A DNA stretch of 64,000 nt from Serratia plymuthica NBRC 102599 (GTDB taxonomy: Bacteria > Pseudomonadota > Gammaproteobacteria > Enterobacterales > Enterobacteriaceae): the NCBI RefSeq assembly GCF_001590925.1, contig NZ_BCTU01000015.1, positions 62,001-126,000 on the forward strand, read 5' to 3'. Of the stretch, positions 26,052-35,745 are shown piece after piece (position 1 is the first letter of the stretch; the number at the start of each line of letters is the position of its first letter). The position numbers and the translations under genes were made by a program. The notes beneath the pieces were generated by a model, which was not told the DNA's origin, ran no database searches, and was given only the letters and a program-made list of their open reading frames with translations.

Positions 26052-27312
26052 CTATTCTTTTTATCAATTCCTTCGTGATTTCAATCCCTTTCTCTCGTTC
26101 ATTCTCAATCGCTGCTGATACATTCCCTTTTAAAACGTCGATGTTTTGCAGCATCGAAATGACATTCTTGGCTAAACTACCATCGATCAAAGACTCAACA
26201 TTTGCAGATAACTCTGGTAACTTTAATTGTTGCATAATACCCGCAGATTTGTGTTCATAATTAATAGCAACTGCAGGTGTGCCAAAGTTCATCGAAATAA
26301 TAGCAGAGTGAAGACGAGTACCTATAGTCAACTGGCAATATGAAAGTACCTGGCCCAATTCAACATCATTAAACTCATCCATAACCACATGAAAGTATTC
26401 AGGATTGTTAACCTTATTGGCAACTTGCTGGGCTACCATACGATCATCTTTGTGATAGCTATCAATACCTGTACATGTAGATAAACCCAAGACCTGGTAG
26501 CCATTTGAAATTAGTTGATTTATCAAATCTGCAAACGCAACTTCATACTGTTCCTGAGTTACACCTAGCCGTTTATCAAACGGTGCCAGCTCACGCATTG
26601 TAATCGCCACAGTTGGACGCTGCGAAATAGTTTCTCGCCAATGCCTGATACTATAATTGCTCTCGTCGATCGGCGAATTACTGTCAACCAACCATGCCGT
26701 ATCAACCCCCTCAATGACTTTTTCAACGGGGATATTGCCTTTTTTCATCAAATCGTAGCTAATAGCTTCCCGGAGCACCAACATCTCCACCTGCGAGAAT
26801 ACCATTCTTGCTATATCGTTAAATACTTCTTGTTCAAAGGGCCCCACACTGTGACCAATCATATAAATCGGTTTTTTTGCCAAGAGTGCGCACAGTGCAT
26901 GTTCAAATTGATTTATGCCATACAAATCAACAAAGAATGATCCCCCTACCTGAATAATCGCGTCGTACTCTGCAATTTTACTGATATGTTCTTGAAATTC
27001 TGCAGGAATTGGAAGATATTTCAGTATTCCTTGTCCTTTGACTTTGGCTGCTAAAACCCGTGGCAGCGTTCTATGAATTAACGCTTTTCTAATCTTACCA
27101 ATCAATCCTCCCTTACTCTTGAAGTGATAACGATACAGAACGTCATCTTTGACATCGCGACCGAGTAAATAGCTTGAACTCACCGGGTAGCGGCTAATAA
27201 TATCAATATTTGCCCCAGGCGTATTATGTTCAATAGCTTGAACCAGGCCTCTTAAAATAGCGCCGTCGCCGCGATTACCGCACGTGTGGTTACCCACAAG
27301 AAGTAGCTTCAT
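26044..27312 (-). CDS. wcaK: Polysaccharide pyruvyl transferase WcaK
   Basis: Transfers pyruvate from phosphoenolpyruvate to a terminal sugar as a ketal, giving the polymer negative charge. The protein is collinear with E. coli WcaK: MKLLLVGNHTCGNRGDGAIL at the start, IISRYPVSSSYLL, YDAIIQVGGSFFVDLYGINQ, KKPIYMIGHSVGPF, ELAPFDKRLGVTQEQYE, LGLSTCTGIDSYHKDDRMVA and GTRLHSAIISMNFGTPAVAI. AGGA precedes the ATG. It is the first sugar-modifying gene after wzc, 93 bases downstream. Its strength of match makes a pyruvylated exopolysaccharide one of the firmer structural predictions here. Confidence 0.93.
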   Translation of the reverse strand: MKLLLVGNHTCGNRGDGAILRGLVQAIEHNTPGANIDIISRYPVSSSYLLGRDVKDDVLYRYHFKSKGGLIGKIRKALIHRTLPRVLAAKVKGQGILKYLPIPAEFQEHISKIAEYDAIIQVGGSFFVDLYGINQFEHALCALLAKKPIYMIGHSVGPFEQEVFNDIARMVFSQVEMLVLREAISYDLMKKGNIPVEKVIEGVDTAWLVDSNSPIDESNYSIRHWRETISQRPTVAITMRELAPFDKRLGVTQEQYEVAFADLINQLISNGYQVLGLSTCTGIDSYHKDDRMVAQQVANKVNNPEYFHVVMDEFNDVELGQVLSYCQLTIGTRLHSAIISMNFGTPAVAINYEHKSAGIMQQLKLPELSANVESLIDGSLAKNVISMLQNIDVLKGNVSAAIENEREKGIEITKELIKRIGG

Positions 27313-27405
27313 GAGTGGTTCCTGACTAAGAATCTTTAAAGGAAATTAAAAAAGAATTCCAGCCAACACATTAATGCTGACTGGAAAATATGAATCGTAA
27401 TCTGA

Positions 27406-29580
27406 TTAGGCTTTGTCGGATGAGCGGTACTCATATTGATAGTAGCCATAGCCACCATAATAACTGCTAGCCCTTTTCTCAACGGCGTTCAATATGACAC
27501 CCTTGATATCGACGCCATTCTGCTCAAAGCGACGTATGCTGACTTCGATTTCTTTTACAGTATTCATACTAAAACGAGCAATCATAAGTGCAGTGCCAAC
27601 ATGATGACCAATAATTGCCGCATCAGTTACCGCAAGGATAGGCGGCGTATCGACCAATACAAGATCGTAGTTTTTACTTGCCCAATCAATCAATTCCTTA
27701 AGGCGTGTTCTCATCAATAATTCAGATGGATTAGGTGGAACCTGCCCACGAGGTATAAAATCCATACCTTCAATTTCTGTTTTTCTTATCGAGCCTTCAA
27801 ACGTAGTTTGTTGCGACAAAATATCGGACAATCCATTTTGCCACCCTAAACCCAGCAACGTATGCGAATAGCCTTTACGCATATCTGCATCAATCACCAG
27901 GACGCGTTGGCCAGCCTGGGCTATCACTGCTGCCAAGTTTATACTGACAAAAGTCTTACCGATATTTGGGCTGGCCCCAGAAATCATCAGCACGTTGTTT
28001 TTCGATTCAAGCATGGCAAAGTGCAAACTGGTTCGTAAGCTACGAATGGCCTCGATTGCCAAGTCAGCAGGGTTACCAACGGCCAAAAGGCTATTGGAAC
28101 GAGTATTTGACTTACGTTTAGTAGTTAGGAGCGTCTCTCTGTCTTTTTTCTGCTGCCATTCGGAAAGCGGAATACTGGCGTATACGTTAATGCCATCCTG
28201 TTCCAACTGCTCAGGGGTTTCAATTCCCTTATGCAACATCGTTTTCAGTAACACGATTGCTACCGAAAGCATTCCTCCCAAGAAGGTTGCTAATAAAACG
28301 ATGAGTGTTTTTCTAGGCTTAACCGGGTTTGGCTGAGTAACTGCCGGATCAATAATTCGCACATTACCTACGGTACTGGCCTTGGTAATGCTCAACTCCT
28401 GTTGTTTATTCAACAGTTGCATGTAAATTTCTTTACCAGCATCTACATCACGAGTCAGACGAATAATTTCTTGCTGTGTTTTTGGCATCCCACTAACGCG
28501 TTTATTCAGCTTGCCTTTTTCTTGCTCAAGAGTAGCCCGTTTTTCCATTAAGGCACGATAAGCCGGGTGTTCACGAGTATAGAGTTTTGAAATTTCAGCT
28601 TCGCGGAAAGTCAATTCGTTCAACTGCGATTCGACGGAAACGATAGTATCCAGCACAGATTTAGCTTCAAGCGATAAATCTACTGAATCGTTTTGTTGCC
28701 TAAAACGATTGAGCTTATCTTCAGCGACGTCAAGTGCCCCTCGAACCTCTGGGAGTTGTTCTTTTAAAAAACTCAGGCTCTTGGCTGCTTCTTCAGATTT
28801 ACGCTCGACGTTTTGCAACAAATAGTTACGAGTGATGCTGTCCAGCGTCTTACGCACCATTGTTGGGTTTTCACCAATAAGGCTCAAGGCCAAGACACCG
28901 GTATCTTTACCTTTGTCTTGAACCGACAAAGCTTCTAACAGATTATTAATTGTTATTAACTTTGGCTGTTTTACGATTAAAAATTCTGTTCCAGGCTTGG
29001 CAACAAGATCACTTATCAACAGTGAAATCCCATTACCACTTGCCAACTCCCCAACTTTCCCTTTCAGAATGTCGGTGCCATCGTTGCTCAAACGATAAGT
29101 CTTATCGTCGATAACGGTAAGATCTAAGGGAATGTTCTGCCATGACTCTGGCATATTGAGGCGAGATAAAGCAATTTCACCAGGTACCTCGCCCTTCAAG
29201 CGAGCCCAGCCGCGACCGAATACGGGAAAATACTTTTGCTCAACGACCACATCTAAATTTAGATCATCAATCGTTTTACCCGTAACCATTCTTGACTGAA
29301 TCAGCTCAATCTCTGTCGAAGAACCAGGTTGACTGGAAGGCATCATATCTGACAGGTTGTTCAGTAGAGAATTGCCAACATTCTGCTCTACCTGAACCAA
29401 TGCGTCTGATTGGTATACCGGGGTGGCAAAAAGAGAGTATACAATTCCCACCACGGCAAACAGTGCCGTTACGCCAATAATTAGCCAGCGATGGTCAAGC
29501 AGCGTTCCCAACAACCGCCCTAAATCGATCTCGTCATTACTACTGCCTGAGGCAGTATTCATCTTTGTAGTTTCAGTCAT
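27406..29580 (-). CDS. wzc: Tyrosine autokinase and polysaccharide co-polymerase Wzc
   Basis: Inner-membrane protein that controls chain length and export of the polymer. Residues 1-60 contain the first membrane helix (HRWLIIGVTALFAVVGIVYSL), then a Wzz-type periplasmic domain with coiled coil (residues 250-390), a second helix near residue 430 (TLIVLLATFLGGMLSVAIVLL), and a cytosolic BY-kinase domain. The kinase shows Walker A GASPNIGKTF near residue 530, Walker A' VLVIDADMRKG and Walker B LVLVDTPP. The tail carries a cluster of seven tyrosines (YYGGYGYYQYEY), the usual autophosphorylation sites. It starts 12 bases after wzb stops. Together with Wza and Wzb this defines group 1 capsule/colanic acid-type export. 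Confidence 0.96.
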   Translation of the reverse strand: MTETTKMNTASGSSNDEIDLGRLLGTLLDHRWLIIGVTALFAVVGIVYSLFATPVYQSDALVQVEQNVGNSLLNNLSDMMPSSQPGSSTEIELIQSRMVTGKTIDDLNLDVVVEQKYFPVFGRGWARLKGEVPGEIALSRLNMPESWQNIPLDLTVIDDKTYRLSNDGTDILKGKVGELASGNGISLLISDLVAKPGTEFLIVKQPKLITINNLLEALSVQDKGKDTGVLALSLIGENPTMVRKTLDSITRNYLLQNVERKSEEAAKSLSFLKEQLPEVRGALDVAEDKLNRFRQQNDSVDLSLEAKSVLDTIVSVESQLNELTFREAEISKLYTREHPAYRALMEKRATLEQEKGKLNKRVSGMPKTQQEIIRLTRDVDAGKEIYMQLLNKQQELSITKASTVGNVRIIDPAVTQPNPVKPRKTLIVLLATFLGGMLSVAIVLLKTMLHKGIETPEQLEQDGINVYASIPLSEWQQKKDRETLLTTKRKSNTRSNSLLAVGNPADLAIEAIRSLRTSLHFAMLESKNNVLMISGASPNIGKTFVSINLAAVIAQAGQRVLVIDADMRKGYSHTLLGLGWQNGLSDILSQQTTFEGSIRKTEIEGMDFIPRGQVPPNPSELLMRTRLKELIDWASKNYDLVLVDTPPILAVTDAAIIGHHVGTALMIARFSMNTVKEIEVSIRRFEQNGVDIKGVILNAVEKRASSYYGGYGYYQYEYRSSDKA

Positions 29581-29592
29581 TGTAATCTCTGG

Positions 29593-30027
29593 TTAACGAT
29601 TTAACGCCTGCGCCCACTTTTCGGCGCCATCAGCAAGTAAGCGGTATACGAATTCAAAAGCCTCATGACTTTTACCATAGGGGTCTGGAATTTCCCGCTG
29701 CCCAAGCCAATGGGCAAAAAGCATCGTTTTACCTCTGACTTCAGGGGCTAGACGGCATACAGCATCGATATGACTTTTTTCCATGACCAAGATGAGCGAA
29801 TACTCTCTGCACATCTCTCTGGTCAATTGCTTCGCAATGTGGCCATCAAGAGATAATTGATGTTCCTTTGCTACCTCTAATGCCGCTGTATCCGCAGGCT
29901 TACCCACAACTGCACCAACTCCTGCAGAAGTTATTTTCTTTCCGGGAACCAGTCGCTGTAATAGCCGCTCTCCTGTAGGAGAGCGGCAAATATTCCCTAC
30001 GCAAACAACCAATATTGAATCAAACAT
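29593..30027 (-). CDS. wzb: Low-molecular-weight protein tyrosine phosphatase Wzb
   Basis: Cytosolic phosphatase that dephosphorylates Wzc so that polymer can be made. The catalytic P-loop CVGNICRS starts at residue 9 (C-x5-R) and the general-acid DPYGKS motif lies near residue 115. At 144 residues it has normal length. It lies nine bases after wza and twelve before wzc, in the order kept in colanic acid, amylovoran and group 1 capsule loci. Confidence 0.96.
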   Translation of the reverse strand: MFDSILVVCVGNICRSPTGERLLQRLVPGKKITSAGVGAVVGKPADTAALEVAKEHQLSLDGHIAKQLTREMCREYSLILVMEKSHIDAVCRLAPEVRGKTMLFAHWLGQREIPDPYGKSHEAFEFVYRLLADGAEKWAQALNR

Positions 30028-30036
30028 CGTTCATTC

Positions 30037-31173
30037 CTATGGCCAGTTACGAATACGCAGTGTGCCTTCGGTAAGGTCATTGAAGCTGGAAATTGTCGGC
30101 GCCAACTGGCTGATCAAACGGTTCCAACGCACGATAGGCGCCGCTGTTACGTAAACAACGTCATAGGGTTGCAGTTGGAATTCTGCTCCCATAACCATCG
30201 CAGTAGCATCTGCCATATTAAGTTGGTATATGTCAGCTAACTTATTCCCCTGCGTGCCGTGGAGAGGGCGAATAACGAACACCCCTGTAGCATCTGCCGC
30301 AGTTTGGCTAATCCCTTCAGTATTTCCCAGCGCTTCGGTCAGCGTCATGCCGCTTCTGTCCATCTTCAGCGTGGCCGGCGCTTTTACTTCACCCATAACG
30401 AAAACTTTCAGATCGTCGTTACGCGGCACATAAAGAATGTCACCAGGATATAACAGCTGGTTTTGTGTAAGATCGCCATTTTGCATCAGCTTTTGCAACG
30501 ATAAACGCTGCTCTTTGCCATTATGCGTTAAGACGATATTTCGCCAGTCTGCATTATCACTCAGACCACCAGCTGCGTTGATCGCGTCAAGCACTGTGAG
30601 AGGAACGTTAGTGATAGCTTGCTGACCTGACGTTTTAACTTCGCCGGTAATGTAGGTTTTTTGAGAGCGGAAAGCGGCAATATTGACGTCAACTTGTGGG
30701 CTTTCAATATACTGTGCCAATCGATTCGATATTTCGGTACGAACCTGACTTGCCGTCTTCCCGGTAACCTTTACCTTGCCAATGTAAGGATAGAAAATCG
30801 TGCCATCCGATTGCACCCAGTTGCCCGTGTCGCTGGCGCTACGGTATTGCCCGGCAGGTGTGGTCAACTCAGGGTGATCCCAGACAGTAACGTTTAAGAC
30901 ATCACCTACGCCAATCCGATACTCATAACTACGCAGAGAAGCTTCCAACAGAGTATTGGGCTGTGCAACTACCTTGGCAGGGCGCAGTTTTTGGATTAAT
31001 TTTGGGGTAACAGGATAGACGTTAACAAGATCGTCAATGTCGAAATTGCTATCTTCCTGTTTTACTGTATTTTTTCCCGAGGTACTTAAATGTTGACCTG
31101 GGAGAACCGTACAGCCACTGATTATACTGATTGATACCAATACCGATATCATTTTCAATTGTCGTTTTGCCAT
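30037..31173 (-). CDS. wza: Outer-membrane polysaccharide export lipoprotein Wza
   Basis: Forms the octameric outer-membrane channel for the polymer. A lipoprotein signal ends in the lipobox ISGC (cysteine at residue 21). A poly-export domain follows ([20 protein letters not shown], residues about 86-105) with [22 protein letters not shown]. Two SLBB repeats come next ([35 protein letters not shown]) and a C-terminal amphipathic helix region ([19 protein letters not shown]) that crosses the outer membrane. 378 residues is typical. The 449 bases upstream (31174-31622), before galF, contain two TATAAT-like sequences for leftward transcription at 31410-31415 and 31423-31428 but no good -35, so wza may have its own weak promoter besides read-through from galU-galF. 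Confidence 0.95.
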   Translation of the reverse strand: MAKRQLKMISVLVSISIISGCTVLPGQHLSTSGKNTVKQEDSNFDIDDLVNVYPVTPKLIQKLRPAKVVAQPNTLLEASLRSYEYRIGVGDVLNVTVWDHPELTTPAGQYRSASDTGNWVQSDGTIFYPYIGKVKVTGKTASQVRTEISNRLAQYIESPQVDVNIAAFRSQKTYITGEVKTSGQQAITNVPLTVLDAINAAGGLSDNADWRNIVLTHNGKEQRLSLQKLMQNGDLTQNQLLYPGDILYVPRNDDLKVFVMGEVKAPATLKMDRSGMTLTEALGNTEGISQTAADATGVFVIRPLHGTQGNKLADIYQLNMADATAMVMGAEFQLQPYDVVYVTAAPIVRWNRLISQLAPTISSFNDLTEGTLRIRNWP

Positions 31174-31622
31174 CGAGTTATCATCACTTTCAAAGTAAAT
31201 GTATCCGCAAAGCTACCAAGCCAGCCCACCTTGGCTGCGTATTTGTAACCTTACCAAACTGCATTGTTACTTACCTGGAGTTAGGTATCTTCACCAAGAC
31301 GGGCACCCTTCACAGATAGCTGAAATGTCGAACTGTTAAGCCACTGTTGAAGTTAAAAGAGTTAGTATGGCTTATTGTAAAAGTATGACTCTGTTGTCGA
31401 TAAAGCCACATTATAAATGACTATTATAATCAATTGAGTCACAGTGGTGGATGTTCACAGAAATGTTGCCCTCTTGTGCAGTTACTACAACCAGTAACCT
31501 GATTGCCGCATTATTCCACAAGCCACCCGATACTAATATAAAAACATTTTTCCAGAATGGAGGCTGCCAGCGTAATGAAATATAGCCTTTTTACGCCTGC
31601 AGCCCAAGAGAATTGAGATCGT

Positions 31623-32516
31623 TCAAAACGCCAGCTTTTCTGCCCATTCGCGGAAAGCCTTGCCTTGAGTTGGGTGACGCAGGCCGTAGGTCACAAATGC
31701 CCGCAGATAACCCATTTTTTCTCCGCAGTTGAAGGATTCGCCTACCAGTTCCATCGCTTCTACAGGTTTGCTTTTCAGTAACTCTGCAATGGCATCTGTC
31801 AATTGAATGCGGCCCCAGGCACCGGGTTCGGTCTTTTCCAACAACGGCCAGATATCGGCAGACAAGACATAGCGCCCTACCGCCGAATAATTGGATTTAA
31901 ACTGAACGTCACGACCCGGTTTTTCTATAATCGAGGTCATGCGGGAACTTTCACCGGGTTGCAAACTGTTGGTCTCGCATTCAACGACCGAGTAATCGTG
32001 CAGCACATGCTCATCAGCCGCCTGCACCAACACCTGGCTCAGCCCAGACTGTTCGAAGCGAGCAATCATGTGCGGCAGGTTATCTTTCTTAAGATCGGCC
32101 TTTGCGTCGTCAAGCAGCACATCCGGCAACAGCACGACAAACGGTGAGTCACCAACCAAAGGTTTGGCGCACAGCACCGCATGGCCCAGGCCCTTAGGTT
32201 GGCCCTGACGGATGTGCATCAACGTCACGCCTTTAGGCGTAATCGACTGTACCTCATCCAGCAGTTGGCGTTTTACACGAGCCTCAAGCATCGCTTCCAA
32301 CTCAAAAGAGGTATCAAAATGGTTTTCGATCGCATTCTTGGAGGAATGAGTCACCAGAATGATTTCTTTAATCCCGGCAGCCACGCACTCATTGACAATG
32401 TATTGAATCAACGGCTTATCAACGATCGGCAACATCTCTTTGGGAATAGCCTTGGTTGCAGGCAACATGCGCATACCCAGGCCGGCAACAGGAATGACAG
32501 CTTTCAACTTGGTCAT
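31623..32516 (-). CDS. galF: GalF, UTP-glucose-1-phosphate uridylyltransferase-like subunit
   Basis: Paralogue of GalU that in E. coli has little activity alone and tunes UDP-glucose supply. The active-site loop reads [20 protein letters not shown]: methionine replaces the threonine of GalU, as in E. coli GalF. Later [15 protein letters not shown] carries the GalF-type WGR in place of GDE. GAGGA precedes the ATG at 32514-32516. It follows galU by 40 bases. GalF normally marks the edge of enterobacterial surface polysaccharide loci; here it lies inside, between galU and wza. Confidence 0.9.
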   Translation of the reverse strand: MTKLKAVIPVAGLGMRMLPATKAIPKEMLPIVDKPLIQYIVNECVAAGIKEIILVTHSSKNAIENHFDTSFELEAMLEARVKRQLLDEVQSITPKGVTLMHIRQGQPKGLGHAVLCAKPLVGDSPFVVLLPDVLLDDAKADLKKDNLPHMIARFEQSGLSQVLVQAADEHVLHDYSVVECETNSLQPGESSRMTSIIEKPGRDVQFKSNYSAVGRYVLSADIWPLLEKTEPGAWGRIQLTDAIAELLKSKPVEAMELVGESFNCGEKMGYLRAFVTYGLRHPTQGKAFREWAEKLAF

Positions 32517-32556
32517 GGTAATCCTCTTTCTTGTGATCGCGTTTAAGCCGCAAAAC

Positions 32557-33456
32557 TTATTTACTGTTCAATGTCTGCTTCAGCCATTGGGTAAAATCTT
32601 CACCTTCCGAAGCATGACGCAGGCCATATTGTACGAACGCTTTCATATAGCCCAACTTATCGCCGCAGTCGTGCGATTTGCCGCTCATATGGAAAGCTTC
32701 TACGGTTTCCTGCTCCATCAGGGCGGCAATCGCATCAGTAAGCTGAATTTCATCACCGGCACCCGGTAAGGTTTTCTCCAGCAAAGGCCAGATATCCGCA
32801 GACAACACATAACGACCCACTACCGCCAGATTGGAAGGGGCTTCCTCTCTTGTCGGCTTTTCGACCACAGCAGTCATTGGTGTACTTTCACCTGCAGCCA
32901 GCGCAGCACCGCCGCAATCTACAACACCGTATTTCGACACGTCTTGTTCCGGTACCGGTTCCACCATGATCTGGCTGAAGCCGGTATCAGCAAAACGCTG
33001 AATCATTTTGGCCAGGTTCTCTTTACGCAGATCGGCGGTAGAGTCATCCAGCAATACGTCCGGCAATAACACGATAAAAGGCTCATCGCCAACCATTGGC
33101 TTGGCGCAAAGTACCGCATGCCCCAGCCCTTTCGCCTGGCCCTGACGGACTTGCATTACTGTCACATCTGCCGGGCAGATAGTCTGTATTTCTTCCAGCA
33201 GTTGGCGTTTGACACGCGATTCCAATACAGCCTCAAGTTCAAAAGAGGTGTCGAAGTGGTTTTCAATTGCATTTTTGGACGAATGAGTGACCAGCACGAT
33301 ATCTTTGATCCCGGCAGCTACGCATTCATTCACAATGTACTGAATCAGTGGTTTATCGACCACAGGCAGCATTTCTTTAGGAATTGCTTTTGTTGCCGGC
33401 AACATACGGGTTCCCAGGCCTGCCACGGGAATCACAGCCTTCAATCTCTTTTGCAT
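32557..33456 (-). CDS. galU: UTP-glucose-1-phosphate uridylyltransferase
   Basis: First gene after the JUMPstart element; makes UDP-glucose. [21 protein letters not shown] is intact, as are VEKP and [12 protein letters not shown], so all recognisable GalU features are present. I choose the ATG at 33454-33456 ([11 protein letters not shown]); an in-frame TTG five codons upstream is less likely. In E. coli galU is elsewhere on the chromosome, next to hns; its presence at the head of an exopolysaccharide operon ties UDP-glucose supply to RfaH-controlled transcription. Confidence 0.93.
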   Translation of the reverse strand: MQKRLKAVIPVAGLGTRMLPATKAIPKEMLPVVDKPLIQYIVNECVAAGIKDIVLVTHSSKNAIENHFDTSFELEAVLESRVKRQLLEEIQTICPADVTVMQVRQGQAKGLGHAVLCAKPMVGDEPFIVLLPDVLLDDSTADLRKENLAKMIQRFADTGFSQIMVEPVPEQDVSKYGVVDCGGAALAAGESTPMTAVVEKPTREEAPSNLAVVGRYVLSADIWPLLEKTLPGAGDEIQLTDAIAALMEQETVEAFHMSGKSHDCGDKLGYMKAFVQYGLRHASEGEDFTQWLKQTLNSK

Positions 33457-33549
33457 GTTTTTTATCCACAATCAAATAACTATAACGTAAACGTAGCCGA
33501 ACCACCTTGCCTAAGAGAGTTACGAAGCACGGAGCGGAGATGGTTTAGA

Positions 33550-33587
33550 CACGCTACCGCCCTTGGCTTTCAGCTACCAATACACTG
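33550..33587 (-). promoter_or_regulatory. JUMPstart/ops element of the exopolysaccharide operon
   Basis: On the minus strand this reads CAGTGTATTGGTAGCTG, then AAGCCAAG and GGCGGTAGCGTG, matching the 39-base JUMPstart consensus in all its conserved blocks. It lies 94 bases upstream of the galU start, in the transcribed leader, and should recruit RfaH for long-distance antitermination across the operon. Confidence 0.95.
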
Positions 33588-33682
33588 TTATTAATTTTCC
33601 TGTCTGCCAGTCACTGTTTGCAGCAAGACCAACATCTGTACCCATCATTAAGTGATAATCAGGTCACATAAGAACAAAAAAA

Positions 33683-33717
33683 TTACACCCTTATAACTAA
33701 ACAATGATACTTGTAAA
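33683..33717 (-). promoter_or_regulatory. Candidate promoter of the exopolysaccharide operon
   Basis: On the minus strand TTTACA (33712-33717) and TATAAG (33690-33695) are separated by 16 bases, placing the start near 33683, about 95 bases before the JUMPstart. It is the best sigma70-like pair in the 33457-34130 intergenic region. That region is otherwise AT-rich and should also hold the rightward yegH promoter. Confidence 0.4.
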
Positions 33718-34130
33718 CGTTTATGCGCCTAAGATTCTTATACTATTACTTTGTTGATACAAGCCTAAGATGCCTGTTGGCTATCCTTTTCAGAATAAGA
33801 CTACTAAGGGCACATAATTGAACTGAGTGTAGCAGCCAAAAACTAATGCAACGATTTGATTTTAAAAAAATTATAATTATGATGTTTTTATGTCTACAAC
33901 TTAGTCACAAGAATCTCTCCAACGTTTTGGCCCCCTTCTTCCTAATCACCACTATCCACCTCCTCCCTGGCTATCCGACCGATTATTTTTTATGCATTGT
34001 TCCGGCTTAAACTCGGCATGCAACAATTCCATCGCAGAACCAGCACAGTTTTAAAGTTGAATTTTCCCCGCCCAACACCCATCATTCCCTTACGGCATAA
34101 GCCGTCGAACTTACAGGTGAAATTGGGCGT

Positions 34131-35717
34131 ATGGAATGGATCGCAGATCCAACAATTTGGGCCGGCCTGGCCACTTTGGTCGTGCTGGAAATCGTTCTGG
34201 GTATAGACAACCTTATCTTTATCGCCATTCTGGCGGAAAAACTACCAAAACAACAAAGAGATAAAGCTCGCGTCGTGGGTCTGTTGCTGGCCTTGCTGAT
34301 GCGTCTGGCACTGCTCGCCTCTATTTCCTGGCTGGCGACGCTGACCAAACCGCTGTTTGTGGTCGCGGAGCACCCCTTCAGCGGCCGCGATCTCATTATG
34401 CTGGTCGGTGGTATATTCTTGCTGTTCAAAGCCACCATGGAGCTGAACGAGCGGCTGGAAGGCAAGGATGATGAGCAGCAAGGGCCGCGCAAAGGCGCCC
34501 GCTTCTGGCCCGTGGTGGCGCAAATCGTGGTATTGGACGCCGTCTTCTCTCTCGATTCGGTGATCACCGCCGTCGGCATGGTTGATCATCTGGCAGTCAT
34601 GATGATTGCGGTCTGTATCGCTATCGGGCTGATGCTGCTGGCCAGCAAGCCGCTGACGCGATTCGTCAACGCCCATCCGACTATCGTCATTCTGTGTCTG
34701 AGTTTCCTGCTGATGATCGGTTTCAGCCTGGTTGCGGAAGGGTTCGGCTACCATATTCCCAAGGGCTACCTGTACGCAGCGATAGGCTTCTCCGTGATGA
34801 TTGAAGCCTTAAACCAGCTGTCTCAGTTTAACCGTCGCCGTTTTCTGTCAAAGGTACGGCCACTGCGCGAGCGCACCGCAGAAGCGGTGCTCCGTATGCT
34901 GAACGGCAAACATGAAGAAGCAGAGGTAGACAGCCACTCCGCCAACCTGCTGGCCGACAGTGCGAGCGAAAGCGGAGAGATATTCAACCAGCAGGAACGG
35001 CACATGATAGAACGCGTGCTGGGCATGGCGCAGCGTACCGTAAGCAGCATCATGACCTCTCGCCATGACGTGGAATACCTCGAGCTCAATGATCCGCAGG
35101 AAAAGCTGACCCAGTTGCTGGAAAAAAATCAGCATACGCGCATTGTGGTGGTCGAAAACAGCGCCAGCGATGAACCGCTTGGCGTCATCCATACCCTTGA
35201 TGTCCTGAAACAGCAGTTGACTCAGGTGCCGCTCGATTTACGCGCGCTGGTGCGTCAACCGCTGATTTTCCCGGAGCAGTTAACGCTGCTAAGCGCACTG
35301 GAACAGTTCCGACAGGCGCAGACGCATTTCGCTTTTGTCGTCGATGAATTCGGTTCGGTCGAGGGGGTCGTTACCCTGACAGACGTGATGGAAACCATCG
35401 CCGGCAACCTGCCGGAGGCTGGCGAGGACGTTGATACGCGGCACGACATTCAGCAAAACGAAGATGGCAGTTGGACTGCCAACGGCCATATGCCGCTGGA
35501 AGACCTGGTGCTTTATCTGCCTCTGCAACTGGAGGATAAGCGCGAATACCACACGATAGCCGGCTTGCTGATGGAACACAGCCAGCGCATTCCCCAGGAA
35601 GGTGAGCAATTGCAGATCGGTGACTACCTGTTTGAACCGCTGGAAGTCAGTAGCCACCGTATTTTGAAAGTGAGGATCACCCCGCTGTCGGTACCGGAGC
35701 CAGACTACGAGGTATAA
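34131..35717 (+). CDS. yegH: TerC/CorC-type membrane protein YegH
   Basis: A 528-residue inner-membrane protein of unknown exact function, possibly metal-ion related. The N-terminal 230 residues are a TerC-like domain with seven membrane helices and the acidic motifs [20 protein letters not shown] and [20 protein letters not shown]. Two CBS motifs follow (residues about 300-420: [40 protein letters not shown]) and a CorC/HlyC domain ends the protein. It matches E. coli YegH throughout, including the first residues MEWIADP, which fixes the start. E. coli yegH also neighbours wza and asmA, so this gene marks the conserved chromosomal border of the polysaccharide locus. Confidence 0.93.
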   Translation: MEWIADPTIWAGLATLVVLEIVLGIDNLIFIAILAEKLPKQQRDKARVVGLLLALLMRLALLASISWLATLTKPLFVVAEHPFSGRDLIMLVGGIFLLFKATMELNERLEGKDDEQQGPRKGARFWPVVAQIVVLDAVFSLDSVITAVGMVDHLAVMMIAVCIAIGLMLLASKPLTRFVNAHPTIVILCLSFLLMIGFSLVAEGFGYHIPKGYLYAAIGFSVMIEALNQLSQFNRRRFLSKVRPLRERTAEAVLRMLNGKHEEAEVDSHSANLLADSASESGEIFNQQERHMIERVLGMAQRTVSSIMTSRHDVEYLELNDPQEKLTQLLEKNQHTRIVVVENSASDEPLGVIHTLDVLKQQLTQVPLDLRALVRQPLIFPEQLTLLSALEQFRQAQTHFAFVVDEFGSVEGVVTLTDVMETIAGNLPEAGEDVDTRHDIQQNEDGSWTANGHMPLEDLVLYLPLQLEDKREYHTIAGLLMEHSQRIPQEGEQLQIGDYLFEPLEVSSHRILKVRITPLSVPEPDYEV

Positions 35718-35723
35718 ATCGGT

Positions 35724-35740
35724 GCCGGGCGATGCCCGGC
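35724..35740. terminator. Hairpin between convergent yegH and dcuC
   Basis: A perfect GC stem GCCGGGC-GAT-GCCCGGC between two converging stop codons only 28 bases apart. The tail on either side is not a clean T-run. A bidirectional terminator is likely. Confidence 0.55.
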
Positions 35741-35745
35741 TACCT

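Noticed and set aside
31174-31622. Searched for an RcsAB box or a third JUMPstart before wza
   Set aside because: Only fragments were found (GGTAGCT at about 31211-31217, and a poor RcsAB-like TTAGGTATCTTCA at about 31281); neither matches enough positions. Two TATAAT-like sequences lack a good -35.
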